A stretch of 64,000 nucleotides of DNA from Leishmania donovani. Lineage: Eukaryota; Euglenozoa; Kinetoplastea; Trypanosomatida; Trypanosomatidae. This document shows positions 1-9,758 of the stretch, piece after piece (the stretch's first letter is position 1; each line of letters starts with the position of its first letter). The stretch spans positions 378,986 to 442,985 of the forward strand of contig NC_018258.1 in NCBI RefSeq assembly GCF_000227135.1, read 5' to 3'. Both the position numbers and the translations under genes were made by a program. The notes under the pieces are model-generated. The model saw only the letters and a program-made list of their open reading frames with translations, was not told where the DNA came from and did no database searches.

Positions 1-405
1 TAGGCAAAAGCCTTCAATCGACTAAGCACATCATCGAGGCGGAATTATCGTATTGAGCCTCCATCAACGCGTACGATTAGAATACGCATACTTGAGTGGA
101 GAAACAAATGGAGCCCAGACTCTTTCGGCAAGCTCGGCACACGACCAGGTACAGCCACGCTGAGACCAGCACGGAGAAGACTCTTCGTTGCATGTGTGCC
201 TGAGCGCGCTTGTGCGATACCGGTAGCAACGGTGCCGAAAAGTCGTTTTTCCTTCCGCTTCGTTATTCGCCGTGCTTATTAGTGTTAAGCGGGCAGTTGA
301 CCAGTCGTCGCCACCGCTCAACGGCAACATCAGCATCACCACCATGTCCGCACGCACCGCAGCACCACATCGCCACGGGCACATCCCAGAACGCAGCTGT
401 ATGCA
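1..405 (-). other. 3' flank of the helicase-like gene
   Basis: No credible gene is seen here. The stretch lies directly downstream of the stop of the minus-strand gene ending at 406, so it is probably its 3'UTR or the following intergenic spacer. Short open frames overlap in several frames without consistent coding character. Confidence 0.6.
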
Positions 406-2661
406 TTACGCGACACTGTCAGCGATGTGCTCTTCTGGGGACTCACCAACGATGTTCCCCTGCGCAAACGCCTTGTAGGCACGGCGTTCCGCATCCTGCT
501 TCCGCCGAGCAGCACGGTAATAGTCCTCCTTGGGACGAAAAACCGTGTCCTTCAGGCGGAGGTCGAGCAGCGGCAGCTCCGTGTAGCCGAACTCCTCCGC
601 AACCTTCTCCAGGCTCACCTTCGTCTCGTCGTACACATCGCGCGGCCCAATGGTGCTGTAGGTGCGCATGGTGGCCTTGTAGGCATAGTAGGCTGCGTTC
701 TGGACAGGAAAAAGCTTTTTGTTCATGGACTTGAGCTTTTCACCGATAAGGAAATAGCGGCCGCTGGCCCGAGTGCCGAGCTCGCGAAATTCGAGCCGGT
801 AGCGGCTGGCCCCGTCTCGGCGCAGGTGACGCAGCGCCCCAGCAACTTCGTTCGGACGAAAGAGGAGCAGAATATGTGTGTAGTTCACCGCTGCAGGGAT
901 CGTCGCCTTGTTTCCCGAGGAGGCGTCTTCAGCGGAGTTCGTAGCTTCCGCGCCCACCCGCCGCGCTGCCACGGGAGCTGGGGTAGGAGAGGTACTGCGC
1001 TTGCGCTGGCGAGCCGTCCTCTCCCGCCGCACCGCCACCTTGGCTGCTGCAGACGACGCGGTGCCTCCGGCATCATTGCCCGCGTCGGCCGCAACTGCAC
1101 CGGGCGACAGCACCTCAGCTATGAATTGGTTGTAGTTGAGGAGGTCAGGAATGATGTCGTACTGCAGGAAGACAGAGCCGCGCCGTGGGACAAGTCCGTG
1201 GCAGGACAGGAGCACCGCCGCCGTCTTGCCATTTTGCCCCGACTCGACCGTTGAGTCAAAGGCGACGCAAAGCCGCTGGCGGTCAGCGGCGGTGTGCATG
1301 TTTGTGTACGCGCTCGCACCCTCGTAGTCGCTCAGCAGTTGCACATATGATGGCAGCTCACCCAACAAGGAGTAGAGAGTGTCGCAGAGGAAGGTCACGC
1401 ACTCGCGCGTGGCGACGTGTACGACGATGCCGCGGTTCGGCGCCAGGCCCTTCAGCAGACCAAAGAGAAACTGAAAGCGATGCGTTCCCTGCGCCACAGC
1501 GTAGTGGACCGTCACTGGTGCTCGAAGGGCCGCGACAGCGCTGGAGACGGAGGCTTCGGTGGGCTTACTCACCACACCCACACCGCTGCCAACACGGCGT
1601 TCTACACGCAGTGTTGTCAGCAGGTCCAGCTCCGGCTCCGTCAGCCATTTCTGCTCTGCCGCCAGAACAGCGATTGCCGGAACGTGGCCGAGGCAGTCCC
1701 ACCGCTGCGCGTTAAGCGCGTGTGGTGTGGTCTTGGTCGGGGAAGAAGATGCTGCTGCTTTGCTGCCCTTAAGCGTGTGCAGCAGAGAACCGGTGTGCGT
1801 CGGCGCACGACGGAGCAGAAGTGCGCAGCTGCCAATGAACTTCCAAATAGCGCTGCGGCGGTCCACTGCGAGGAACGCTGCAGGCGTCGCCACCACCAGA
1901 ACCACCGCACCCGCTAACGCCAGAGTACTCTCCGTGGCCTCATCCTTCCGCGCCACCTCGTCGACCATCAGCGAGCTTGACTTTGTCTTGCGCCGTTCTG
2001 CCGCCGGCGTCTTCGAGGGGGTGTCCCTTAGCGTATTTGCGCCAGCTCCACTGGCAGGGGACGGGAAAGTCGGGTGGCGGCAGGCGTTGTCGTCCCTAAG
2101 CAAGAGGACAGTTAGCCCGTAGCGCTCCTCTAGCTGTCCTGCAACTTCAGCCGCCTCGCTGCTGGTGTCGACTAGGACAAAGAGGGAGGAGCTCTCTGCG
2201 GTAGTTCTACGCGCCTCCTTGTCCTCGGCAGCGCGGCGTGCGGCGAGCTCCAGCGCCGACACCGCGAGCGTGTCCACCGCCGCAGCCATGTCAGCCACCT
2301 TCGCACGAGTGACCGCTAGGGCGATCTCGCCATTCTCCGAACCCTCCGCGCGACTCCGCATAGAGGGAGCGCCCGGCGCTGCGAGGGCGGCCGCCAGAGC
2401 CATCTGGGTGCGAGAGAGCTTATGCGTCGCTCCACTCGAGAGACGGCCTTCCAAGTACTTCATGACGGAGGGCGAGAGCGGTGCGGGAACCGTGTTCGAA
2501 ACAGTGGTCACGTCGGCAGCTGTCGCACGAGCTGCTGCCGCTGCCGCCGCCTGCCGGGCAGCAAGGACGGGAACGACATCGCTGGCTCGCTTTGCCCTGG
2601 CCAGCTGTTCGCCCTCCTCGCCGAGGTAGCGCTTCAAATGACGGAGGCCGCGCGTGTCCAT
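406..2661 (-). CDS. Degenerate DEAD-box RNA helicase-like protein (catalytic motifs missing)
   Basis: A 751-residue protein. The start is the ATG at 2661 (MDTRGLRHLK); the frame is open further upstream but has no earlier ATG. The fold can be followed along a DEAD-box helicase. Residues 158-171 (SSLFVLVDTSSEAA) stand where motif Ia would be, and 250-265 (GAVVLVVATPAAFLAV) where VATPGR normally is. Residues 411-433 (IVVHVATRECVTFLCDTLY) resemble the start of the second RecA lobe. Residues 481-513, with LLSCHGLVPRRGSVFLQYD, replace motif V and the IQYD segment. Residues 655-704 (AAYYAYKATMRTY...) match the DUF4217 extension of Has1/DDX18-like helicases. No Walker A (GxGKT), DEAD box or SAT motif is visible; the DEAD position reads roughly LLLRRAP. 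The family assignment is mine. The inference is a non-catalytic pseudo-helicase, perhaps a scaffold in ribosome biogenesis. Ala/Ser-rich insertions separate the blocks. Confidence 0.75.
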   Translation of the reverse strand: MDTRGLRHLKRYLGEEGEQLARAKRASDVVPVLAARQAAAAAAARATAADVTTVSNTVPAPLSPSVMKYLEGRLSSGATHKLSRTQMALAAALAAPGAPSMRSRAEGSENGEIALAVTRAKVADMAAAVDTLAVSALELAARRAAEDKEARRTTAESSSLFVLVDTSSEAAEVAGQLEERYGLTVLLLRDDNACRHPTFPSPASGAGANTLRDTPSKTPAAERRKTKSSSLMVDEVARKDEATESTLALAGAVVLVVATPAAFLAVDRRSAIWKFIGSCALLLRRAPTHTGSLLHTLKGSKAAASSSPTKTTPHALNAQRWDCLGHVPAIAVLAAEQKWLTEPELDLLTTLRVERRVGSGVGVVSKPTEASVSSAVAALRAPVTVHYAVAQGTHRFQFLFGLLKGLAPNRGIVVHVATRECVTFLCDTLYSLLGELPSYVQLLSDYEGASAYTNMHTAADRQRLCVAFDSTVESGQNGKTAAVLLSCHGLVPRRGSVFLQYDIIPDLLNYNQFIAEVLSPGAVAADAGNDAGGTASSAAAKVAVRRERTARQRKRSTSPTPAPVAARRVGAEATNSAEDASSGNKATIPAAVNYTHILLLFRPNEVAGALRHLRRDGASRYRLEFRELGTRASGRYFLIGEKLKSMNKKLFPVQNAAYYAYKATMRTYSTIGPRDVYDETKVSLEKVAEEFGYTELPLLDLRLKDTVFRPKEDYYRAARRKQDAERRAYKAFAQGNIVGESPEEHIADSVA

Positions 2662-2736
2662 TGCAGAGATACAGCAGGTGGTAAAGCGGGCGTGTGCACG
2701 CGTCGGTGCGGGCGAGTATGTGCGCTGCAAGTGGAG

Positions 2737-2835
2737 CTCAGTAAAGGTGGAGAGCGGTAGGTGCACACACCGGTGTCAGGTCAGTGAGAAAGGTGCAAAG
2801 AATGGGGACAGAAAAGAGCGAGAGGAGAGACGGTA
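2737..2835 (-). promoter_or_regulatory. Predicted trans-splice acceptor of the helicase-like gene
   Basis: On the minus strand a pyrimidine-rich tract (about 2835 to 2745) is followed by the first AG at 2738-2737. That would leave a 5'UTR of about 75 nt before the ATG at 2661. The call is inferred from trypanosomatid splice-site structure; the exact AG is uncertain. Confidence 0.4.
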
Positions 2836-4989
2836 AGATCTACACAGCTAAGATGAAAGACACGCCAAAGATGCCCTCGAGAGAGATGAAAGCCGAGGCA
2901 GAGCCTGCGATGCGTGGGTGTGCCGAGGCAAGAGAACGAGGCCGCAAGGAGTACAAGGGGTACCGCCTTCCACCTGTTCGGTGCCTCATCTCCTTCTCCC
3001 CGGTCACCACTTCTACGGGGCGGAAAGCCCCGCCCCCCCCCCCCAACCGTTTCTCGTCAGGCGTTTTCGTCTCGTATCACAGCATCTAGGATGGACTCTG
3101 GCGCCGCAGGCGTTCGACGGAGGAGATTGCGATGCCTCCCAAATAAGGAAAGCGCGGGGTGTGTCGTGAGAAGACGTACGCGCAAGATGCGTGACGACAA
3201 GGTCCCACGCTGGCACCGGTACGCGAATGGTGCTTGCCTGCGCGCATTCATCCACCGCGCCGCCTTCACGTAAGAGCACAATAAAACGATGACCATTCCC
3301 CCAGCGCCCACGCAGCAGTGGTGCGCGAGTGATGGAGAGCTTCGCAGCTACTCCCGTCAAGCCTCCGTTGACGTCTTCAGCACCGAGAGCATCGAAAAGC
3401 GAAGCAGGCAGCACAAACAAGCATAAAGAACGACACAACTGTGAACAGATAAAGGCACACCCAAAACAAAATAAAGAAAGGCAATGAACGTCGAAGTTGG
3501 ACAAAATAACAACCGGCACGGGGCGGGAGTGGCGGGGGGGAGAAAAGAGTCGCTGATGCAGGCCGAGCACGTGTAGCTCACACACCCCGACACCACCACC
3601 ACAAGAAAAAAAGTGCGCTGCTCGCAGTCATTCGATGGAAACCAAAAAGAAAGCGGAGCGCGGCAAGCGGAAGAAGCCTGCCCAACGCGGTGACAATGAA
3701 GATGTTCATTGGTGCTCCAGTGTCGGAGGCGAAACGCGCAATGACAGCACCAAGAGGACCGCACACAAACACGCGCACACACAGCAGCCACACACACACA
3801 CACATAGAGAGAGAGAGAAATCATTGTCTTGTTGTTCATTCCATGCGACAGAAAGGATTTCAAGTCGATGCTCAAGTGGTCACTATCAACACACAGGTGC
3901 ACATCGCGAAAAGACAGAGAGTCTTGCCCTCCATGTGTGATCACTCGTGTCCATGGGCATACTTGGTTTCCAAACATCAATCGTGTTGCATGATAAATCA
4001 GCTATCGTTTTTCTCTTCCGTTTTGCATACACCCCACAGGTTCCCTACTCGCCAGTTGACACGTTCCTTCTATCGTCGCTTCAGAGGATAAAGCCAGCGA
4101 AGCAGACAAGGAAAAAAGAGTGGCCCGAGAAGAGTTCACAGAAGGTTCAAGAAAGAGGTGTGTCGTGGCCCTCTTACAGCACCGTCCACACATCAGCGCT
4201 TCCTTGGACTTCCCTTCAGCTGCGTCACACTCATGCTCCACTACGTGCCCATATTTGCTTTGTGTGTGTGTGTGTGTGTGTGCTTACGTCGCTGCTATGC
4301 TCAACATGCACATGCGCCTCGTGGCGGTGGGCCGCGTGAATGACACGGGCAGCACCCAACGGCGTGTCGACTCGCTTGGAAGTAAAGCAGAAAACAAAAG
4401 ACAACCACATCACAGCGCACGGGCTTCGTCGGACTCGCCCACCAGCCAAGCGACGTGTAGCACGGCAATACACAAAACACAACAACAAAAAAAAAACAAC
4501 AAGGAAACGCTTAGGTAGGTAGTATGAAGCTGGGCCCCAGAGAACGGGAAGGAAAGTGTTCAGCAAATCGGCAAGTTCGGAGTACAGCAGGTCAGCGACA
4601 CGGGGGTGGGGGGGTGTTGTTCGCTTCTCTCCGCGAGAGCTCAAACAACGGCAAAGATGTAGAGACAACTTCTCTCTCTCTTCGTCTCTTGCACCGCTTC
4701 TTCTTGCACGTGCAGAGAAACAGAGAAAGGGAGGGGGGCTGGGCAGAAAACCAATACACACGTAAACAGTAAAACTGCGCCCTTCTCACACAACTACCAG
4801 TCGCACGACAGACCACCACCTGCAGGAAGGCACGTGCCTGAATGATTCTCCTACGTGCATGAGCCGGGTGGCGCCAGAAGATGCTTACGGCGCCCCCCTC
4901 CCACTAACGGCTTGCGGTTGATTCATTTTTTTTTCATCCGCTAAGCGCTTACTTGATGCAGCGCACTAGCCCTTTGCTTTCCACGGGTA

Positions 4990-5540
4990 CACTTCTCTCC
5001 CATACATGACTTGAACGTCGCTCCACCCCCGGCCCGTCACAGACCCTCATCGATTCGTGCAGAGCAGTGGCAAGCCCGCGCTACGGCAATGTGCCGACTC
5101 AGCCATCGGAGCACGGTCTCTGGCTCAAGCGGTACGCATCCCGCCCTATATGCAGGTCGCCTAGCAATCGCTCACACTATGTCAGTCACCAAGTGGTGCG
5201 TCCCTCGCGATCGCTCAGATTCCTCACCAGTAGGCAGTGAATGCCGGGGGTGGGGTGCGTCCGAGTCAAGCTGACACACCCTGCCCATCACATCGATGGC
5301 ACAAGCGCGTCCACTGTCGCAGGTCCCTTCGACGCGACGCCAGCCAGGACCTCACTGCCGACGTCAGTAGCCGTGCATCGCTCTGACCTCTCCCTACGTA
5401 GGTAGGTGCGCCGCCCTGCCACCACCAGAAGTAGCTCAGCGCCTGGCAGGGGGATGGAGGGGAGGAGGGCTGCTTGGCTTCCGCCCACGTACAGAGTGGG
5501 GGGAGGGGGAAGGGGGCACTGAAGCCTGAGATCCCACGTA
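4990..5540 (-). mobile_element. SIDER-like retroposon (copy A1, mosaic)
   Basis: About 550 bp. Positions 5258-5530 are almost identical to 36330-36592 and 54880-55141, including the segment ending GGGGGCACTGAAGCC. Positions 5010-5257 instead resemble the element at 13090-13650 (for example CACCAGTAGGCAGTG). Size, location in a 3' flank and repetition fit Leishmania SIDERs, which are degenerate ingi-related retroposons. Orientation follows the gene strand, judged by the block GGCTGCTTGGCTTCC shared with other copies. It sits about 1.4 kb after the stop of the gene ending at 6903. Boundaries are approximate. Confidence 0.7.
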
Positions 5541-6902
5541 AAGGCGTGTCCGTTCGTCATCAGGGAGCGCAGCAACGAAACAAAAAAAACCAGAACAGAT
5601 ATGATGTCAGTGCATGTCTTCGCTTAATGCGCCTCAGAAGCAAATCGAGAAAAAGAGGCGTTAGACATGAAAGCACGCAGCGCTTTATTTTAGGGGTTCC
5701 TTTTCGGTGTGCTCTCCAGTACGTGGCTAACAGGGGGGAGGAAGGGCGGTGGAGGCATGGCTGGGAACAAGAAGCAAGAGAGGGAGTGCACACACGCATG
5801 GCTACCATGGCACCGCCACTCTGCACTGGCACTAGCACGCACTGCGACACCTTGACAACGATCGACATCCCGGCAAGAGGAAGGGCGATGCGTGTGTGTG
5901 TGTGTGTGTCTGAGGATGCAACCTGTCTCGAGGTCAAGTACGAAACACCAAGAAAACAAAAATATCGATGCTCCGCGCACACAATGAAGAAGAACAGCAC
6001 GAAGCATTCGGAGAAGGTTAAAGTCGAACTTGTTAAAAAAAAAAAGAAATAACCACAAAATCAAAAACGCTTGCGCACAGGAAACGAATCAAATCGATAT
6101 ATAAAAAAACATTTCCGGAGAAACGCGTGGGCGCCTACAGGACGAGCGCACATATGCACACATACGCGGCATGGCAAGTGTGCCTCCCCCAATCACGCAA
6201 ACTCCGGCAGGAGGACGGGGACGGTACCACCACTAAAAGGCGAAACACCTGCGACAGAAACAGGTGAAAAAAAGAGAGAGAGTTTGGTTCCCATTTTGAC
6301 CGTACCATTGTCGCACGCCATGATTAGGCAAAAAAAAAGAAAACAGCAACACCACACACCGGCACAGCCACACACGCACCCACTTGAAAGCAAAAAGCAG
6401 GGCACGCGAAGCGGCGGAGAAGCAACGAGCCGGAGACACACGCGGACCAGAAAAGAGAAGAACCACAGAAACAACAAGCGAAATTAAAGAGGATTCAAAG
6501 AAAAGAAAGAGAGCAACCGTGTAGAAAGAAGAGGAAATGGGTGGGTGAATGGATGGATGGAAACGCAGCAGACAACGGAAAAGAGCGGGGGTGGTAGTCT
6601 GGAGAAGAGAGCGAGACAAGCACAGAAATAAACAAACAACACCGCAACACGTACACACAAGAGAACCACACGCACACAAACACAAGCACGTACATCGATA
6701 TAGAACTATACATATGAATGCACACCTACACATGTAGGTATATGTGTAGGTATGCAGCGTAGCGCGAGCGATCAAAATCGCGCACGCCTACACGCACATG
6801 GCGACGAGGTGCCCGCGGAACTCGAGTGCAGTGATGGCGGGCGGTTGGGAACTTCGTTGTGTGTGCGTGCGTGCGTGCGTGTATTTGGATGGATCGCCTT
6901 GC

Positions 6903-9758
6903 TTACTCAAAGATGGAAAAAAACGAAAGGCCGAAGCAGCCAACGTTCACAGTGTGGTGCGTACCAGCAGGGATGGCACCATCGTCGTCCTCCGTCTCCT
7001 CTGAGTCCACGTCCTCTACTTCGACGACGCCATGGTTCTGCCTGCTGATCGCACCGTCTGAAAGGAGTTGTAACGAGGGCTTTAGTAGACTGGCTTCCTC
7101 AAGGTCCGCTTCCACGTCCTTTTCGATCAGCCCGCTTGCCTCCGTCTTGTGCGCGCTGTCGACCAAGTCGCCATTTTCTGGCACGTGCTTCAGCAGATGG
7201 CATTCGGAAGATGCAGTCGCCACGTTGGCACCGACCGTCTCACAGGTTGGCTTGACAGTGTTGACGGTCGTCGCGGACGCAGAGTCCGTTTCGCTGGCTG
7301 TACCGGTACAATCGGTAGCCCTCGCAGCAGCGCTGTCGCCCACTGCAACTGATCGCTGCTTGAGGGAGCTTTCGATGGCCCGCAGTTTCAGGTCCCGGCG
7401 GTAGCTCAGCACCTTCTCCCTCTGTGCTGTGTTGCACGCCAGCGTCCAGCACAATGGAAGGTATTCGTTCTCTAGCGGGTGTGGCTGCAGCGGCTCCGGA
7501 TCATTGGCACGGATCTGCGAGCGCCCGTCGCCGTATTTTGGCTCCGTTTGGCATACCGACGTTGATGACGGTGATGGCGGTGGGGGAAGCAAACTCCGCT
7601 GGATTGCCGCCCGCTCCTCGGCAGAGTCGGCGCGCTGCACGTGAGGGGTAAAGTAATAGTAGTACCAAGCCAGCCACTCCTCCGCGTCGCGCGCAGCGCT
7701 GTAAGTGTGCCGCTGACGCTCAAACAATTCCATGGAGTGGAGCACCGTAGCGGCAACGCACACGGACCCGTGGCCGGCGGAAGTAGTGCCGCTCGAGGCA
7801 GCAGCGCCGTCCTCCAGCTCCGAAAGTGACGGCAACGTAGAAAATCCGTCATCCTCGCAAGCTTGCATACCAAGGTACGCCTTTACGTCCGTAAACAGCT
7901 CTCGCCACACGCTCTCGAAGCGATACTCAGCCAGCTGGTAGTCGACCGGCTGCACTTGGAAACAGCAGGTAATGGAACCTGAAGTACCGCCAGAAACGCT
8001 CGACTGCGACTCGCTTCGGCTGCACCCTACAGTGCGGCAGAACTCCGAGTGGTACGCGCGCAGCGCGCCAGAGCCGCACTGCAGTAGCGACCGCTCCAGC
8101 CCTCTGATCTCGTTCTCCGTGCTGTACTGAGCCAGAATGGGGATGATGTAATAGTAGTAGAGCTGCGCAAGACGGCGGTGGGCCTCGCGCGCCTGGCGAT
8201 GAGCCTCTGTGATGAGAGCAAACAGCGCACATTCCTGTTGGCGGCGCTGCGCAAACAGCACACGCTCTACATAGGCACGAGAGCCAAGCAGGTACTTTCC
8301 AGCGGGAAGGCGCTGGCTTCCACCTCGCACCGCGGTCGCCCCTCGGGGAGTGCGAGAGGCTGCAGCTTCGCCGCTGACGTCCCTCGTCTTCGAGGTGGAG
8401 TTCCGGCATCTCAAGATGGAGCCGTACATGAGCGGGAGTCCCGTTTCCACATTCACATGCTCGTCGTCGAGCGCGATCTGACTGCTGCCGTTGCTAGAGC
8501 GACTGGAGCAACTCCCAGCGCGGTCGCTGTCCTGCGCAAGCGCTGCCGCCTCCCCAGCGCCGCCCTTCGCCTTCTTGGGCAACTGTGTATAGTGGCCCAG
8601 TCTTGCGAGGAACGTCTCGGGAAGATCGTAGGACAGCGGCTGCGTGCCTTCGCGCAAGGACTCAAGAGCCTCATTGGTCAGAGACGAGGAAATCACAGCA
8701 GGGGTGGCTGCAGCACCAGCGGCGGCAGTACTCTGCAAGCCTCTTTCTTCTGCATTATGCACTTCTGTTCGCCTACCCATCTCGTCTTCTTCAGGACTGC
8801 TTGCGTGCGGCCCCGCAGAGGCAACGAGCGCCGCCCACGCTTCCTTGTACTCGCGTTCACGCTTCGCGGCCTCTTTCAATTGCTGACGCCTCTGCAGGCG
8901 CTTCTTTGTAAGCTCCTCCCGTGAGATGAGCCGCCGCTCCGTGGAGAGGCCCGAACCACGCGAAGACGCGGCACCGCTTTCCGTCGTATCCGTTGGAGGA
9001 GCATTTCCGCCGGCTGGAATTGGTGCTGTAACGCTGAAGTTATCGGCCAAGGTTGGGCTCCACAGCAGAGTCGGCGTGCGCACCCGGCACCGCCGCGTGT
9101 CGAAGACGTGAAATACTTGCCGGTGCAGGAGAGGCGCTCCTGCGTTGGCCTCTGCAACATCGCTCTGCACCTCCGCATCCTCGAACTCCTCTACATCACT
9201 GCTAGCGTTCGCCCTGCAGCATGACATCACGGTGTCCTCAGGATCATCAAGGTGCTCGACGTCGTCCTTTGGTAGTGGGGTGCGGGGACGACACCCCTCT
9301 CCGATGGAGGCACGCACGGAGTATCGCCTCTGCGGCAAATCCCCTTCGCTCTCCGTGCACACTGCCGCGTGTTCCTCATTCTGCACGTCTGCCCGTTCCA
9401 CATCATTAACCATGGCATGAGGTTCGTTCACATCGAGCAGATACGTCATCGGGGCTGCTTCCACGTGCGGGTCGTACACCTCCGGCCGGCATAGCAGTCG
9501 ACTCCAGAGAGAGAGTCGATCCCGCTTCACCGGCACCGCGACAGTGTGCAGCCGCGACCGTTTTGGCTCCTCCTTGCATTGCGTGTTCATGGCAGGCACC
9601 CGCCGGACCGGTGTGCTCAAAACCACTTTCGTATGCGAATCATCGCCGTCTGCTTGGGCGCTCGAAGCTGACATATTCGTTCGCTCGCGGTGCGCCCGCG
9701 CATCCTTTCCCTCAGTAGCCTTCACAACGCCGCCAGAGAGCAGCGAAAAGAAGCCCAT
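6903..9758 (-). CDS. Hypothetical protein with a duplicated Tyr-rich motif
   Basis: About 951 residues from the ATG at 9758 (MGFFSLLSGGVV). The frame is open a little further upstream but without an ATG. A second ATG at 9674 (MSASSAQAD) is an alternative start. I do not recognise the family. The N-terminal ~270 residues and the last ~150 look disordered and acidic or Ser/Thr/Ala-rich. At about residues 285-325 a charged stretch (EELTKKRLQRRQQLKEAAKR) probably forms a helix. A motif occurs twice, near residues 530-560 (LAQLYYYYIIPILAQYSTEN) and 695-725 (LAWYYYYFTPHVQRADSAEE). Each copy follows a charged helix and ends in [LI][EQ]RSLL, so an internal duplication of roughly 165 residues is likely. 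No membrane segment or catalytic motif is visible. Confidence is for the gene being real, not for a function. Confidence 0.8.
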   Translation of the reverse strand: MGFFSLLSGGVVKATEGKDARAHRERTNMSASSAQADGDDSHTKVVLSTPVRRVPAMNTQCKEEPKRSRLHTVAVPVKRDRLSLWSRLLCRPEVYDPHVEAAPMTYLLDVNEPHAMVNDVERADVQNEEHAAVCTESEGDLPQRRYSVRASIGEGCRPRTPLPKDDVEHLDDPEDTVMSCCRANASSDVEEFEDAEVQSDVAEANAGAPLLHRQVFHVFDTRRCRVRTPTLLWSPTLADNFSVTAPIPAGGNAPPTDTTESGAASSRGSGLSTERRLISREELTKKRLQRRQQLKEAAKREREYKEAWAALVASAGPHASSPEEDEMGRRTEVHNAEERGLQSTAAAGAAATPAVISSSLTNEALESLREGTQPLSYDLPETFLARLGHYTQLPKKAKGGAGEAAALAQDSDRAGSCSSRSSNGSSQIALDDEHVNVETGLPLMYGSILRCRNSTSKTRDVSGEAAASRTPRGATAVRGGSQRLPAGKYLLGSRAYVERVLFAQRRQQECALFALITEAHRQAREAHRRLAQLYYYYIIPILAQYSTENEIRGLERSLLQCGSGALRAYHSEFCRTVGCSRSESQSSVSGGTSGSITCCFQVQPVDYQLAEYRFESVWRELFTDVKAYLGMQACEDDGFSTLPSLSELEDGAAASSGTTSAGHGSVCVAATVLHSMELFERQRHTYSAARDAEEWLAWYYYYFTPHVQRADSAEERAAIQRSLLPPPPSPSSTSVCQTEPKYGDGRSQIRANDPEPLQPHPLENEYLPLCWTLACNTAQREKVLSYRRDLKLRAIESSLKQRSVAVGDSAAARATDCTGTASETDSASATTVNTVKPTCETVGANVATASSECHLLKHVPENGDLVDSAHKTEASGLIEKDVEADLEEASLLKPSLQLLSDGAISRQNHGVVEVEDVDSEETEDDDGAIPAGTHHTVNVGCFGLSFFSIFE

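Larger units (their letters stand above)
2662..6902. other. 4.2-kb gene-free stretch with one SIDER-like element
   Basis: This holds the 5' flank of the helicase-like gene and the long 3' flank of the gene ending at 6903. The plus strand is purine-rich and the transcript-sense strand is pyrimidine-rich. There are CA/GT microsatellites near 3785-3805 and 4260-4282 and a SIDER-like element at about 4990-5540. The frames that stay open are Ser/Leu/Cys/Phe-rich on minus and Arg/Lys-rich on plus, as expected from biased composition; I see no domain. Confidence 0.6.
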
